From: an uncultured Collinsella sp. | Lineage (GTDB): Bacteria > Actinomycetota > Coriobacteriia > Coriobacteriales > Coriobacteriaceae | NCBI GenBank assembly: GCA_900757185.1 | Contig: CAAEMX010000054.1 | Coordinates: forward strand, 1-41,781 | Direction: 5' to 3' | DNA: 41,781 bases | Shown here: positions 1 to 8,742 of the stretch, piece after piece | Position numbering within the stretch: position 1 is the first letter of the stretch | Layout: every line of letters begins with the position of its first letter | Translations under genes and position numbers: made by a program | The notes under the pieces: generated by a model | What the model saw: only the letters and a program-made list of their open reading frames with translations | Databases searched by the model: none | Told to the model about the DNA's origin: nothing

Positions 1-164
1 ACGGGGAGGGCGGGGACCGCGATGGGCGGGGATAGCCCGATTATTTTCCGGTTCGACGAACAGCCGATCGTGTCAAATTTGGTCTAACAGAGCCAAACAG
101 TTTCTGTTCGGGCGCCCATACGGCGCGAATTGCACACGCCGGCATCATTGATGGGTATCGATTG

Positions 165-1187
165 CTACTCGCCATCGATGTCAGTCGCGACGGCCTCCTC
201 TATGGCCTCGACACCGACAGGCGACAGATCCTCCTTGCCTTGGCAGAACTTCTTGTCGACCCAGCCAGTCAGAATCGGAGCCATGATCGCCGTGATGATA
301 ACGGCGGTGGCGATCTGAGCGTACGCGATGGGCGCAAGCTCGGCGTAGCGCGGTGCGACCTCGGCGAGGGCAACCGGTGTGGTCATAGCCGTGCCGGCAA
401 TGGTGGAGCAAGCCACAGCGGCCTTGCCATTGCCGCCGCACAGACGCTCGAACGCAAAGGTGATGGGACCGACGACAAACAGCGTGACAAGGCCCAGCAA
501 GATGCCGGAAATACCGCCGGTGATAAAGCTCGACAGGCTCATGGACGCACCGAGCTGAAATCCGATGACGGCAATCGCGGGATTGGCACCGGGAACCAGC
601 AGGTTCTTGATAAACGGGAACAGGTTGCCCAGAACCATGCCAATAACGAGTGGCAAGATGGAGCCGATAATGGTGCCAATGGGAATGTTGGCGAGGCCGG
701 AAACACCGAGGATGATCATCGTGACGGCGGGGCCAGCCGTAAAGAACAGGATACCGACGGCGCCCTGCTCGGACTCATCGCCGAACTCGCCCATGATGCC
801 CGTATAGAGCGCCATGTTGCAAAACGTGATGCCGCCGATGATAGACACGGAGCTCAGACCCAGGAAGTTGTCGTTAAAGAAATATGCCACGCCCAGGCCG
901 AGAGCCGCTGCGACGACCAGCTTGGGGATCAGCACGACGATGCCGGTCTTGATAGCGCCCGGCGTGGACTTAAAGCTGATGCCGGCGCCCACAAACAGCA
1001 GGATCGCGGCGACGATGGTATTGGAGCCACCGCGGCAGGCAGCCGTAAAGAATCCGCCGATCTCAAAAACCTGCGGGCAGAAGGTGTTGAGCAAAAGACC
1101 GACGATCATCGGATAAATCATGATGTCGCCCGGGATGCGCGGGACCTTGAATTTCTTTTGCTCGTTGGCGGTTGCTTCCTGTGCCAT
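165..1187 (-). CDS. kdgT: 2-keto-3-deoxygluconate permease (KdgT family)
   Basis: A 340-residue, very hydrophobic protein that reads like the KdgT family of proton-coupled 2-keto-3-deoxygluconate importers: a short polar N-terminus, then about ten membrane segments, with the family-like stretches KVPRIPGDIMIYPMIVGLLL near the start and GTAMTTPVALAEVAP near residue 270. The family brings KDG, a product of pectin and glucuronate breakdown, across the cytoplasmic membrane. The ATG at 1187 is chosen because GGGGG lies just upstream; the in-frame extension to 1217 lacks a good ribosome site. It lies 150 bp downstream of azlCD on the same strand, but no KDG kinase or aldolase is seen in the window, so the substrate is inferred from family only. 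Confidence 0.85.
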   Translation of the reverse strand: MAQEATANEQKKFKVPRIPGDIMIYPMIVGLLLNTFCPQVFEIGGFFTAACRGGSNTIVAAILLFVGAGISFKSTPGAIKTGIVVLIPKLVVAAALGLGVAYFFNDNFLGLSSVSIIGGITFCNMALYTGIMGEFGDESEQGAVGILFFTAGPAVTMIILGVSGLANIPIGTIIGSILPLVIGMVLGNLFPFIKNLLVPGANPAIAVIGFQLGASMSLSSFITGGISGILLGLVTLFVVGPITFAFERLCGGNGKAAVACSTIAGTAMTTPVALAEVAPRYAELAPIAYAQIATAVIITAIMAPILTGWVDKKFCQGKEDLSPVGVEAIEEAVATDIDGE

Positions 1188-1337
1188 GAAACCCCCATTT
1201 CCGCTGACGGGGTACAAAAGCCCACGTCACGCTTTGCTACAGTAAAGTTTGACCATGGTACCAGAAGAAATAGACCAGCTCGGTGAAAAATTCGACAAGT
1301 TGGGATGGAACGAGATTCGGCGCCCGCGACGCCACCC

Positions 1338-1661
1338 CTATATAAGGCTCAAGACGATATAGAGTACGATGCCCGAGACGCAGCACCTAAGCATCGATTT
1401 TGTCTTGACCGCCACGACCACGACGCCGGCAGCCGCAATCCAGGGAACCAAGGCAGGCCAGGGTCCCGCGTCGAACGCGCCGGGGCTCACCAAGTCGTTG
1501 GCGACCAGCGCGGCAAAGGCAGCGGGCGGGATATAACCCAGGGCCTCGGTAATGCGGGGCGACAGGGTCCGCCCGCGCAAGGCAAACGCCGGCGCGATGC
1601 GAAAGAACGCGATAGCAGCCCACGACGACAGCCACAGAACCAAGAACTCGTTAACGGGCAT
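1338..1661 (-). CDS. azlD: AzlD-like branched-chain amino acid transport subunit
   Basis: A 107-residue membrane protein with about four hydrophobic segments and the AzlD-typical middle R-I-x-P-x-F-A-L-R-G, followed by an Ala/Val-rich C-terminus. AzlD is the small partner of AzlC; together they export branched-chain amino acids or analogues. The ATG at 1661 has GAAGAGG about 9 nt upstream and overlaps the end of azlC by 11 nt, which implies translational coupling. A GTG at 1670 is possible but sits on top of the ribosome site. Confidence 0.8.
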   Translation of the reverse strand: MPVNEFLVLWLSSWAAIAFFRIAPAFALRGRTLSPRITEALGYIPPAAFAALVANDLVSPGAFDAGPWPALVPWIAAAGVVVVAVKTKSMLRCCVSGIVLYIVLSLI

Positions 1662-2343
1662 CGCGGGCACCTCTTCCGTCTAATACAGCATCGCACGCCA
1701 GCGCAATGGCAATGCCGACCACGACGCTTGCCGGCACGGCAATATTCGTGAGGCCCAAGAACTTGCATACGGCGACGGACACCGCGCCCGAAACCGCCGC
1801 GACAACGTTGCCGCGCGACAGCCGCTGCGAAAAGAGTAGACAGATAAAGAGTGACGTGCAGACGAAACTCGCAATAGCGGTGGGAACATCGACAACGGCA
1901 CCGACGATGGCGCCCATCGTACACGAAACGCCCCATGTTGCGATGAGAATCACGTTGAGCACGAAGGACTCGCGCGGGCCCCAATCCTCCCCTTCAACCA
2001 ACTTGGCAAGCGAGATGCCATATGCCTCCTCGGTAAGTGTCGCGGCAACAGCCAGCGTCTGACGCTTCGAGGCACCCGTCAGATGCGGCGCGATCGATGC
2101 CGAGTAAAGCGCAAAGCGCGAGGAGATGGCAGCAACGCTCGCGACGATCGATGCTGCAGGCACGCCCGCCAGCCACAGGTTGCAGATCATAAACTGGCCG
2201 CTGCCCGTCACAAACGTGCTGCTCAGGGCAAAGACCATCCAGGGTTCCATTCCCGTCTGCCCCATGATCATTCCGCACGGCGCGCCTATTGCAACATAGG
2301 TAAGCATCACCGGCCAGACGGTTTTAAAGATCCTAAGGACCAT
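1651..2343 (-). CDS. azlC: AzlC-like branched-chain amino acid permease
   Basis: A 230-residue integral membrane protein of the AzlC family (large subunit of the AzlCD exporter). It has the usual early GAPCGMIMGQ-like loop, a repeated pattern of hydrophobic helices and a length normal for the family (about 230-250). The start at 2343 is preceded by GGGAG at good spacing; the open frame continues upstream to 2577, but that extension is not hydrophobic and crosses an inverted repeat that looks regulatory. Its stop overlaps azlD. It is transcribed away from the HD-domain gene and shares a 126-bp intergenic region with it. Confidence 0.85.
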   Translation of the reverse strand: MVLRIFKTVWPVMLTYVAIGAPCGMIMGQTGMEPWMVFALSSTFVTGSGQFMICNLWLAGVPAASIVASVAAISSRFALYSASIAPHLTGASKRQTLAVAATLTEEAYGISLAKLVEGEDWGPRESFVLNVILIATWGVSCTMGAIVGAVVDVPTAIASFVCTSLFICLLFSQRLSRGNVVAAVSGAVSVAVCKFLGLTNIAVPASVVVGIAIALACDAVLDGRGARDAR

Positions 2344-2402
2344 GCCACTCCCATTCTGGTAAGTCGTCTGCGGCGCACCTCGCAACGCAGCAGAAATATC
2401 AA

Positions 2403-2438
2403 CCGGTGGCAATAAAGTTCGCCTACAATTGCCACCGG
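2403..2438. promoter_or_regulatory. 11-bp perfect inverted repeat in the azlC/HD divergent region
   Basis: CCGGTGGCAAT at 2403-2413 is repeated exactly in inverted form at 2428-2438, with a 14-nt spacer. The spacer and right arm include TACAAT (2424-2429), a good -10 for the plus-strand HD gene. The position, between two divergent genes and over a -10, suits an operator. The regulator is unknown. Confidence 0.5.
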
Positions 2439-2469
2439 ATCGAAAGACACAACTTTTTAGGAAGTCATT

Positions 2470-3282
2470 ATGACAGCTATCGATCGAGACCGGGCGCGCG
2501 CAGCCTTCAAAAGCTACACCGATGCCTACGACGCCACCAACCCACGCATCGCGCTCAAAATCGAGCATACGTACCACGTGGCCGAGGCATGCGATGCCGT
2601 AGCGCGCGAGCAGGGCTGGTCGTCAGAAGATATTGACCTGGCATGGCTTTGCGGCCTGCTACACGATATGGGCCGCTTTGAGCAGTTGCGGCGCTGGGAC
2701 ACCTTTAAGGACGCCGAGAGCATGAGCCATGCAGCGCTGGGCATCGAGGTCCTCTTTGGCGAGAATCCCGCCGATGCACCCGTCGTAACAAGCATCCGCG
2801 ACTTTATCGATGACCCGGCAGAAGATGAGCTCATCCGAGCGAGCATTGCCTATCACAGCGATTTCCGTCTACCCGCGCAGCTCGACGTGCGCACGCGAAG
2901 CTTCTGCGATATCGTGCGCGATGGTGACAAGATCGACATTATGCGCACCATCGCCGACAGCACCGTCGAGACCATCCTCAAGGTGGATGAGGACACGTTT
3001 CTCGCCAGCCACTTCTCGACACCGGCGCTTACCGCCTTTGACGAGCATCGCTGCATCGCGCGTGACGAGCGCAACGAGCCGGCGGACTACCTGGTGGGGC
3101 TCATCTGCTTTATGTTTGAGCTCGTCCATCCGGCAAGCCGTGCACTGGCGCGCGAGCAAGGCGATATCTATCGCCTGCTCGACGCGCCCTTTGGCATTAC
3201 GCGGCCCTTTACCGACCCCGCCACGCAGGCAACCTGGAGCCGCCTAAAGGACGAGATGCGCGACTGGCTGACGCGCGCTTAG
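2470..3282 (+). CDS. HD-domain metal-dependent phosphohydrolase
   Basis: A 270-residue cytoplasmic protein with HD-superfamily signatures: IEHTYHVAEAC (H33, H36), then GLLHDMGRF with H65-D66, and a later RDGDKID segment that supplies the distal aspartate. HD proteins hydrolyse phosphate esters of nucleotides or second messengers; the substrate here cannot be read from the sequence. AGGAAG precedes the ATG. Its TAG overlaps the stop of the convergent etfA by 4 bp, leaving no room for a terminator between them. It has no obvious operon partner. Confidence 0.8.
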   Translation: MTAIDRDRARAAFKSYTDAYDATNPRIALKIEHTYHVAEACDAVAREQGWSSEDIDLAWLCGLLHDMGRFEQLRRWDTFKDAESMSHAALGIEVLFGENPADAPVVTSIRDFIDDPAEDELIRASIAYHSDFRLPAQLDVRTRSFCDIVRDGDKIDIMRTIADSTVETILKVDEDTFLASHFSTPALTAFDEHRCIARDERNEPADYLVGLICFMFELVHPASRALAREQGDIYRLLDAPFGITRPFTDPATQATWSRLKDEMRDWLTRA

Positions 3283-4484
3283 CGCTCAAGCTGAGCCAGC
3301 AGCTCCTCAACGATCTCAACGGCATCGCCGACGACCTTGTACTGGGCGGCACCAAAGATGGGGGCATCCGGGTCCTCATTGATGGCGACAATGCACTCCG
3401 CCCCACCGATGCCGGCGAGATGCTGGATAGCGCCCGAGACACCGATGCTCACGAGGAGCTTGGGCGAGACCGATACACCCGTCTGGCCAATTTGGTGGCG
3501 ATACTCCAACCAGCCTGCCTCCACAATGGGACGCGTGCAACCAAGCTCGGCACCCAGGGCATCGGCGAGCTTTCGCATCAGGGGCAGATTCTTCTTGGAG
3601 CCGATGCCGCGGCCCACCACGACCAGACGCTCGGCATCGGCAATTGAGGCCTGCTGTCCCCACTCCTCGGCGGGAATCGAGATCTCGACGCGGGCCTTAA
3701 CGTCATCCGCAAGCACTACCTGGGTAATCGTGCCGGAGCGGCTATAGTCAAACTCGGGCGCCTTAAAGATGCCGGGGCGCACCGTTGCCATCTGAGGACG
3801 GTGGTTGGGGCAGATAATGGTGGCCATCAGGTTGCCGCCAAACGCCGGGCGCGTCTGCTGCAGCAGACCCGTCTCCGTATCCATAGAAAGCACCGTGCAA
3901 TCGGCCGTAAGACCCGTCTGCAAGCGCACGGCCACACCGGGCGCCAGCTCGCGACCAAAGGCGGTCGCGCCGTACAGAATGGCCTCGGGCTTGCGCTCGG
4001 CCACCAAATCGTAGATCAGGCGAGCATAGACCTCCGCGTCGTTCTGACGCAGGCGCTCGTCACGACAGACCAGAACTTCGTCCGCGCCGGCACAAACCAG
4101 GTGTTCGAGGTCCTCGAGCGAGCCCTCGGAACCTATGCCGATCAGCGCCACCAGGCGACAGCCGCGTGCATCAGCAAGCTCGCGCCCCTTGCCCATGAGC
4201 TCGAAGGCCACGGATGCCACGGCATCGTGCTTGTCAGTTTGCACGAAGACCCAAATGTCTCGATATGCGTCAAGGTCTGCCGCGCCGGCGGCCTCGTCGC
4301 GCTCAATCGAGATGGCGTTGACGGGGCAGGCGTCGACGCACCCACCGCACAGGATACAGCCGTCGGTTACGCGGGCACAGCGATTGGGGCGCTCACCCTC
4401 CACCACAATGCCGCCCGAGGCGCAGGCGCGAACGCAGCGACCGCAGCCGATACAGGCTTCGCCATCGATAATCAGCCCGCTCAT
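3279..4484 (-). CDS. Electron transfer flavoprotein alpha subunit with N-terminal 2x[4Fe-4S] ferredoxin domain
   Basis: A 401-residue EtfA. Residues 1-60 form a ferredoxin-like module with two CxxCxxCxxxC motifs (C11/C14/C17/C21 and C43/C46/C49/C53). Residues from about 75 onward are the alpha domain, and the C-terminal FAD domain carries GRGIGSKKNLP, RPIVEAGWLE, QIGQTGVSVSPKL and GVSGAIQHLAG. An EtfA with a fused ferredoxin domain is the form seen in LctC of the bifurcating lactate dehydrogenase LctBCD of Acetobacterium woodii. It starts directly after the stop of etfB and is the last gene of a three-gene operon. Inferred role: it takes electrons from the adjacent lactate dehydrogenase and passes them on to ferredoxin/NAD. 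Confidence 0.9.
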   Translation of the reverse strand: MSGLIIDGEACIGCGRCVRACASGGIVVEGERPNRCARVTDGCILCGGCVDACPVNAISIERDEAAGAADLDAYRDIWVFVQTDKHDAVASVAFELMGKGRELADARGCRLVALIGIGSEGSLEDLEHLVCAGADEVLVCRDERLRQNDAEVYARLIYDLVAERKPEAILYGATAFGRELAPGVAVRLQTGLTADCTVLSMDTETGLLQQTRPAFGGNLMATIICPNHRPQMATVRPGIFKAPEFDYSRSGTITQVVLADDVKARVEISIPAEEWGQQASIADAERLVVVGRGIGSKKNLPLMRKLADALGAELGCTRPIVEAGWLEYRHQIGQTGVSVSPKLLVSIGVSGAIQHLAGIGGAECIVAINEDPDAPIFGAAQYKVVGDAVEIVEELLAQLER

Positions 4485-5300
4485 CTATGCCATCCCCTCG
4501 ATAATCTTGGCAAGTTTTACCGCCTGCTCGGATGCCGTTCCCTCAACGGCCTCGCACGTTTGGTCACGGTCGGGCACAAACGAGCGCACGACCTGCGTCG
4601 GTGATCCGGCAAGGCCGCAACGCGAGGGATCGGCGTTTACGTCGGCAGCGCTGGCCACACGCACGTCTGCATCCTCGGCCGCGCGAATACCGGCAATACT
4701 CGGCATGCGCAGCTGACCAATCTCCTTGGCGGTCGTCATCGCACACGGCATCTCCAGGTACACCGTCTCCTCGCCGGCATCGCAGCCGTGAACGAGCGCC
4801 AGCGAGCCACACGTCGTAAATCCCGCGCTCTGCACACAGCTCACGTCGGTCACGCAGGGGACCCCAAAGGCGCCGGCCAGCTCGGGGCCGATCTGGGCCG
4901 TATCGCCGTCCACTGCCATCTTGCCGCAGATGAGCAGGTCAAAGTCCTCATCGAGTGCCTCGATGCCGCATTTGAGGGCATAGGTGGTGGCTAGGGTATC
5001 GGCGCCCGCAAAGGCGCGATCGGTCAGCAGCAGCGCGTCGTCGGCACCGCGGGCGATGCAGTCGCGCAGCAGCGATTCGGTCGCGGGGATGCCCATCGAC
5101 ACCACCGTCACACGCACGTCCATGCCAAAGCCGATAAAGTCGTCCTTCAGCGCTAGCGCACATTCGAGGGCACTTGCATCGAAGGGATTAATGACCGCCT
5201 GCTTGCCATCACGCACGATAGTATTGGTCTTGGGGTCCATCTTGACCTCGGTGCTTCCGGGCACCGCCTTGACGCACACCACCATATGGAAATCACTCAT
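4485..5300 (-). CDS. Electron transfer flavoprotein beta subunit
   Basis: A 271-residue EtfB with the typical opening MVVCVKAVPGSTEVKMDPKT, the NPFDASALECALALKD segment and the nucleotide loop LICGKMAVDGDTAQIGPELA. The DGDTAQ(V/I)GP loop is described for bifurcating Etfs that bind a second FAD and NAD in EtfB. The ATG at 5300 is taken as start because GGGGG lies about 9 nt upstream; a GTG at 5306 overlapping the upstream stop is an alternative. It sits between the lactate dehydrogenase gene and etfA with almost no spacing. Being flanked by both partners supports one soluble complex. Confidence 0.9.
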   Translation of the reverse strand: MSDFHMVVCVKAVPGSTEVKMDPKTNTIVRDGKQAVINPFDASALECALALKDDFIGFGMDVRVTVVSMGIPATESLLRDCIARGADDALLLTDRAFAGADTLATTYALKCGIEALDEDFDLLICGKMAVDGDTAQIGPELAGAFGVPCVTDVSCVQSAGFTTCGSLALVHGCDAGEETVYLEMPCAMTTAKEIGQLRMPSIAGIRAAEDADVRVASAADVNADPSRCGLAGSPTQVVRSFVPDRDQTCEAVEGTASEQAVKLAKIIEGMA

Positions 5301-5302
5301 CT

Positions 5303-6904
5303 TCACGCGCCCCCTTTCTGGACGAGTTCATCCAAGAGCTTCTCCGTAAACAGGTTGCCGCGACCCAGCTGGCCGGCAGGATCGAGCTGGAGTTTGAGGC
5401 GCGCCGACTCGACCATGGCCTCGTGGCCGTACATCGTCTCCAAGAAGCCCGCCTTGATCTTGCCGACGCCGTGTTCGGCAGAAACGGCACCGCCCATGGC
5501 CGTGACCTCGGAAGCCCACTGGGCAAAGAGCTCTCCACCACGACGGTAGTCTTGCGCATCGCGCGGCAGGATGTTCACATGCAGATGGTTGTTCCCGATG
5601 TGTCCCCAGGCAGCAGACTCAAGCCCGCTTTCGGCCAGCGTGCGGCGATAGAGGGCCACGACATCGGCAAGGCGTGCATTGGGCACCGACATATCCGATC
5701 CCAGCTTGGTAATGGTGGGGTCGGTGCGGCGACGCTCGTCAATGAGCATGTTGACGCTCTCGGGCACCGCGTGGCGGAAGAACCGCTGGCACTCGCGATC
5801 GACTTCGGTGCGGGCGACCCATGTCGCATCGTCGCGGCCGCCCGCAAACTCCAGCACCCATCCCAGGTGGTACAGCTCCTCGGTCGCCTGGGCCTCGTCA
5901 TCGCAATCGAGCTCCACGTAGACACATACCTTGGCCTCTTTGTCGAGCGCCGGCAGCGAGGCAAACGCTGTCGACTGCTCGCGCTGGCGACGCAGGATAT
6001 CCAGGGCGCCAGCATCGAAATACTCAATAGCGGCGGCATGGGACAGCACGGGACGCAAGGAATCGGTAAAGGACACGGCCTTGTCTTCGCTATCGAAAAA
6101 GCAACTCACACCCCATACGACCGAAGGTGCCGCCTGCAGGGCGATCTCGAGCTCGGTAATGACGCCGAGCGTGCCGCACGCACCGATAAAAAGATCGATG
6201 GCGTCCATATCGTCCGCAACAAAATACCCCGAGGCATTTTTGGTCTTGGGCATGGTGTAGTCAGGAAGATCAAGCTCGAATGTATGACCCTCTGCCGTCA
6301 CGAGCGACAGGTGGCGGCCCTGGGCAAAAGCCTCGCCGCGCTGAAGCTCAAGCAAATCGCCATCAGCCAGCGCGACGTGGAGTCCCGTGATATGCGGGCG
6401 CATGGGGCCGTAAGCGTAGCTGCGGGCGCCGGAGGCGTTGCATGCCGCCATGCCACCCAGACAGGCAGATGCCTCGGTGGGATCGGTGGGAAAGAACTGC
6501 TCGGGGGACTCTTGGAACTCCTCGTAGGCCTCAAGCGATGCCTGGTCCCAACCAGCGGTCGGCAGTACCTTCTTGCTCAGCTGCTTACGCAGCTCCGAGA
6601 GCACAACGCCCGGCTCCACGCGCAGCAGAAATTGGCCTTGTTCATCGCGGCGAAGGCCCAAGTAGCGATTCATACGGGAAGTATTGAGGATATGCCCACC
6701 GTGGGGCACGGCACCGGCGGCAAGGCCGGTTCGGGCGCCCTGAACCGTTACCGGGACACGCTCGGCATGGAGCGTTTCCAAAATGGCACGGACCTCGTCT
6801 TCCGTTGTCGGAAACGAGATGCTCGATGCTTCGCCCGATGCGCGAGATTCATCGCGGCCATACTCCTCGAACTCGTCGGTGAAGGGTTTAATGGTTGCAG
6901 ACAC
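5303..6904 (-). CDS. FAD-linked lactate/2-hydroxyacid dehydrogenase (GlcD/LctD family)
   Basis: A 533-residue flavoprotein of the GlcD/D-lactate dehydrogenase family. The N-terminal PCMH FAD domain shows VTVQGARTGLAAGAVPHGG and the Gly/Ala-rich LGGMAACNASGARSYAYG; the C-terminal FAD-oxidase domain shows GHIGNNHLHVNILP and the signature SAEHGVGKIKAGFL. The start is a GTG at 6904 with GGGGGAG 6 nt upstream. Together with EtfB and ferredoxin-fused EtfA it matches the three catalytic parts of LctBCD, which oxidises lactate with NAD while spending reduced ferredoxin. A glycolate or other 2-hydroxyacid substrate cannot be excluded; no lactate permease or racemase is present beside it. Confidence 0.85.
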   Translation of the reverse strand: MSATIKPFTDEFEEYGRDESRASGEASSISFPTTEDEVRAILETLHAERVPVTVQGARTGLAAGAVPHGGHILNTSRMNRYLGLRRDEQGQFLLRVEPGVVLSELRKQLSKKVLPTAGWDQASLEAYEEFQESPEQFFPTDPTEASACLGGMAACNASGARSYAYGPMRPHITGLHVALADGDLLELQRGEAFAQGRHLSLVTAEGHTFELDLPDYTMPKTKNASGYFVADDMDAIDLFIGACGTLGVITELEIALQAAPSVVWGVSCFFDSEDKAVSFTDSLRPVLSHAAAIEYFDAGALDILRRQREQSTAFASLPALDKEAKVCVYVELDCDDEAQATEELYHLGWVLEFAGGRDDATWVARTEVDRECQRFFRHAVPESVNMLIDERRRTDPTITKLGSDMSVPNARLADVVALYRRTLAESGLESAAWGHIGNNHLHVNILPRDAQDYRRGGELFAQWASEVTAMGGAVSAEHGVGKIKAGFLETMYGHEAMVESARLKLQLDPAGQLGRGNLFTEKLLDELVQKGGA

Positions 6905-7249
6905 GCGAACTCCCCCTTTAGCTAACTACAGTGTTTGCAGGGAGATGTTACCGCATCGTTTCGTCGACGTGTTCGAGACCGTCTCCATAATTGGCGTTTT
7001 TTACGTTCGTGCAATTCGGCGAACGGCAAGGCTTCCTCGGCAGACGATGCTTTTGACACATATCGCCCCGCCGTCGCCGACCGCTCGATTGTCGCTCGAA
7101 AAAAGTTGAAGTAATTTTTCCCACCTTTTACCTGCGGAGATGTCAATCCGTCAAGCATTTGGTCAGAAATTGGTCAAGTAGCGGCTGATACGGTCGGCAT
7201 CGACAGCCAAAACCGATAGAAGTTTGGCCCCAGAAGCAGGGAGGTTCCC
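6905..7249. promoter_or_regulatory. 345-bp divergent intergenic region
   Basis: No convincing gene is seen here. It must carry the promoter of the lactate dehydrogenase operon (minus) and of the secreted-protein cluster (plus). Two features stand out: a short palindrome GAGAC-C-GTCTC at 6975-6985, and a direct repeat TTGGTCA at 7159-7165 and 7170-7176 with an 11-bp period, about one helical turn. The direct repeat could be a regulator site for the plus-strand cluster. A 78-codon minus-strand frame here has no ribosome site and no recognisable protein. Confidence 0.35.
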
Positions 7250-7546
7250 ATGGCATATTACTGGCCCCAGTACGGCGTCGCCATCGAGGTCGACGACGAT
7301 CCCTATCTCCTGCCTTTCGACGAAGAGGCGTTCCCCGATACGGCGGTCTACCACGTCACCACTGATGTTATCTGCGACCCCGAGTCGTTCTCGGCGCTCG
7401 CCCACCACATCGCGCGTATCCACGACATCGAGCTCCCTCACGACTTTGACGAGCTCATCTACTCGCGCCGCCTGATGCTTCACATGCTCTTTGGAGCGGC
7501 CCCGTCCACGTTCGCACGTGTCTACACCACCAAGGACGCCGCATGA
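7250..7546 (+). CDS. Hypothetical protein, first gene of secreted-protein cluster
   Basis: A 98-residue acidic, probably cytoplasmic protein that I do not recognise. It starts MAYYWPQYGV and has clusters of Asp/Glu (DDDPYLLPFDEEAFPD), with no signal peptide or membrane segment. GGGAGG lies just upstream of the ATG. Its stop overlaps the start of the next gene as ATGA (7543-7546), so the two are very probably translated together. Being first in a run of five same-strand genes, it may be a regulator or assembly helper for the surface proteins downstream, but nothing in its sequence shows this. Confidence 0.65.
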   Translation: MAYYWPQYGVAIEVDDDPYLLPFDEEAFPDTAVYHVTTDVICDPESFSALAHHIARIHDIELPHDFDELIYSRRLMLHMLFGAAPSTFARVYTTKDAA

Positions 7547-8052
7547 GTGCGAAGAAGCCGCCCCGCCTCGCAGGACTGGGGCGTCGCAAGAAACTCGTCG
7601 TTGTCTGTCTGGCTATCGTCTGCGCCCTCATCGCCGTAGGGCTATACGCCTGGCAGTCGCAGCCCGTGCCCGAAGCGGGCGCCTCAGTCACGACGGCAGA
7701 GGGTAAATCGCGACAAGAAATCCAAGATGAGCTCGATGCCATCGTCCGCGACAACATGATGACGATTTCGGTCGCGCCGGTCGCTCAGCTACAGGAGGAC
7801 GGCAAGCTGCGCGTCAACGTGCAAAACGTCCAAGACAATAAATTTCCCCAGCGATTCCGCGTCATCCAAAACGACGAGACCATGTACGAATCCGGTGTGG
7901 TCGAGACCGGCAAGACAATCGAGACGTGCCCCGCCGGCGACATCAAAGAAGGCGAGGCATACATCGAGATCCAGGCACTCGATGCCAAGACCCTCGACAG
8001 CCACGGCAATCCGACACGTGTCAAGGTACGGGTTGAGCAAGCCGAGAACTAG
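7543..8052 (+). CDS. Hypothetical membrane-anchored extracellular protein
   Basis: A 169-residue protein: a basic N-terminus (KKPPRLAGLGRRKK), one transmembrane helix at about residues 19-38, then an extracellular beta-rich region with alternating polar/hydrophobic strands (DGKLRVNVQNVQDNKFPQRF, TRVKVRVEQAEN). There is no clear signal-peptidase site, so it is likely a single-pass anchored protein. It overlaps the upstream gene by 4 bp and lies 90 bp before the next secreted protein. The small beta-sandwich look is shared with the next genes, which suggests related parts of one envelope structure. Confidence 0.65.
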   Translation: MSAKKPPRLAGLGRRKKLVVVCLAIVCALIAVGLYAWQSQPVPEAGASVTTAEGKSRQEIQDELDAIVRDNMMTISVAPVAQLQEDGKLRVNVQNVQDNKFPQRFRVIQNDETMYESGVVETGKTIETCPAGDIKEGEAYIEIQALDAKTLDSHGNPTRVKVRVEQAEN

Positions 8053-8142
8053 CTTTTTCGGCCGACGCGGCACCGCACGCAATTCACCAGCATTCGTCCA
8101 ATCATCGCGGGGACGGCCCGCGGCGAATAGAAAGGAACGACC

Positions 8143-8742
8143 ATGGACATCACCAGGAACATGAACGGAGCCAGAGCGCTCGTCGTGGGCGCAGGGCTCG
8201 CGCTCGCGCTCGCAATGGGCGCCGCCCCGACGCCAGCTCTGGCAGCCGGGCGCGTTGGAACCACGAAAGTAATGGTCAGGACCGAGATCGACAACGTAGA
8301 GTTCAAAGTTCCGACGGTTATTCCCTTCGTCGCCAAGGCCGACGGCACGCTTCAGGGCCCCTCAGAAGACGCGACCACCATCGACAATCATTCGGCCTAC
8401 GGCATCCATGTCACCAACATGAAGATCGACGCCATGAACACCTGGACCATTGCCGCCGACGCCAAGGCCGGAACCGCGCAGAATTCCATCGACTTTAAGG
8501 TCGGCCCCGACGGCGCACTCCAGAACGCCAGCGCCGCAATGCAGGAGACGGGCCTCGATCTTTCCAAGAATGCAGCCTTCGACATGGGCTACCAGGGCAT
8601 TGCCGGCGGCACGGACAAAATTAAGCTCAAGACAAGCGGAAACGTCGCCCGCGTCACGCGCGACATCTTCCGCGTAACCGGCGAAGGCGATCAAGTTGCA
8701 ACGATCACCTGGACGGTCGAGCCCGGTGCGCACACGGCATAA
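8143..8742 (+). CDS. Secreted beta-rich protein (coriobacterial surface family)
   Basis: A 199-residue secreted protein. Residues 1-35 are a clear Sec signal peptide (hydrophobic core ALVVGAGLALALAMGAAPT, cleavage probably after ALA-A). The mature part is a beta-sandwich-like domain with the pattern V-P-T-x-I-P-F-V-x-x-A-D-G-T-L, then TIDNHSAYGIHVTNMKIDA, W-T-I, and a final VATITWTVEP strand. I have seen similar exported proteins in Coriobacteriia and Clostridia, without known function. There is no LPxTG signal and few charged clusters. GAAAGGA precedes the ATG. It is followed immediately by an overlapping small exported protein. Confidence 0.75.
   Translation: MDITRNMNGARALVVGAGLALALAMGAAPTPALAAGRVGTTKVMVRTEIDNVEFKVPTVIPFVAKADGTLQGPSEDATTIDNHSAYGIHVTNMKIDAMNTWTIAADAKAGTAQNSIDFKVGPDGALQNASAAMQETGLDLSKNAAFDMGYQGIAGGTDKIKLKTSGNVARVTRDIFRVTGEGDQVATITWTVEPGAHTA

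Noticed and set aside
1..164. Possible gene or terminator at the left edge
   Set aside because: Only a weak TTTGG/CCAAA hairpin near 80-107; no coding potential and no T-run clear enough to call.
162..1286. 374-codon plus-strand frame opposite kdgT
   Set aside because: The protein is a low-complexity polar chain rich in Asp/Gly/Arg, as expected opposite a GC-rich membrane protein gene; the kdgT strand has family motifs and a ribosome site.
5423..6925. 500-codon plus-strand frame opposite the lactate dehydrogenase gene
   Set aside because: The antisense product has no recognisable domain, while the minus strand has complete FAD-domain motifs and overlaps its operon partner.
6922..7158. 78-codon minus-strand frame in the divergent gap
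   Set aside because: No ribosome site, no hydrophobic or domain pattern, and it would occupy the promoter region of the lactate dehydrogenase operon.
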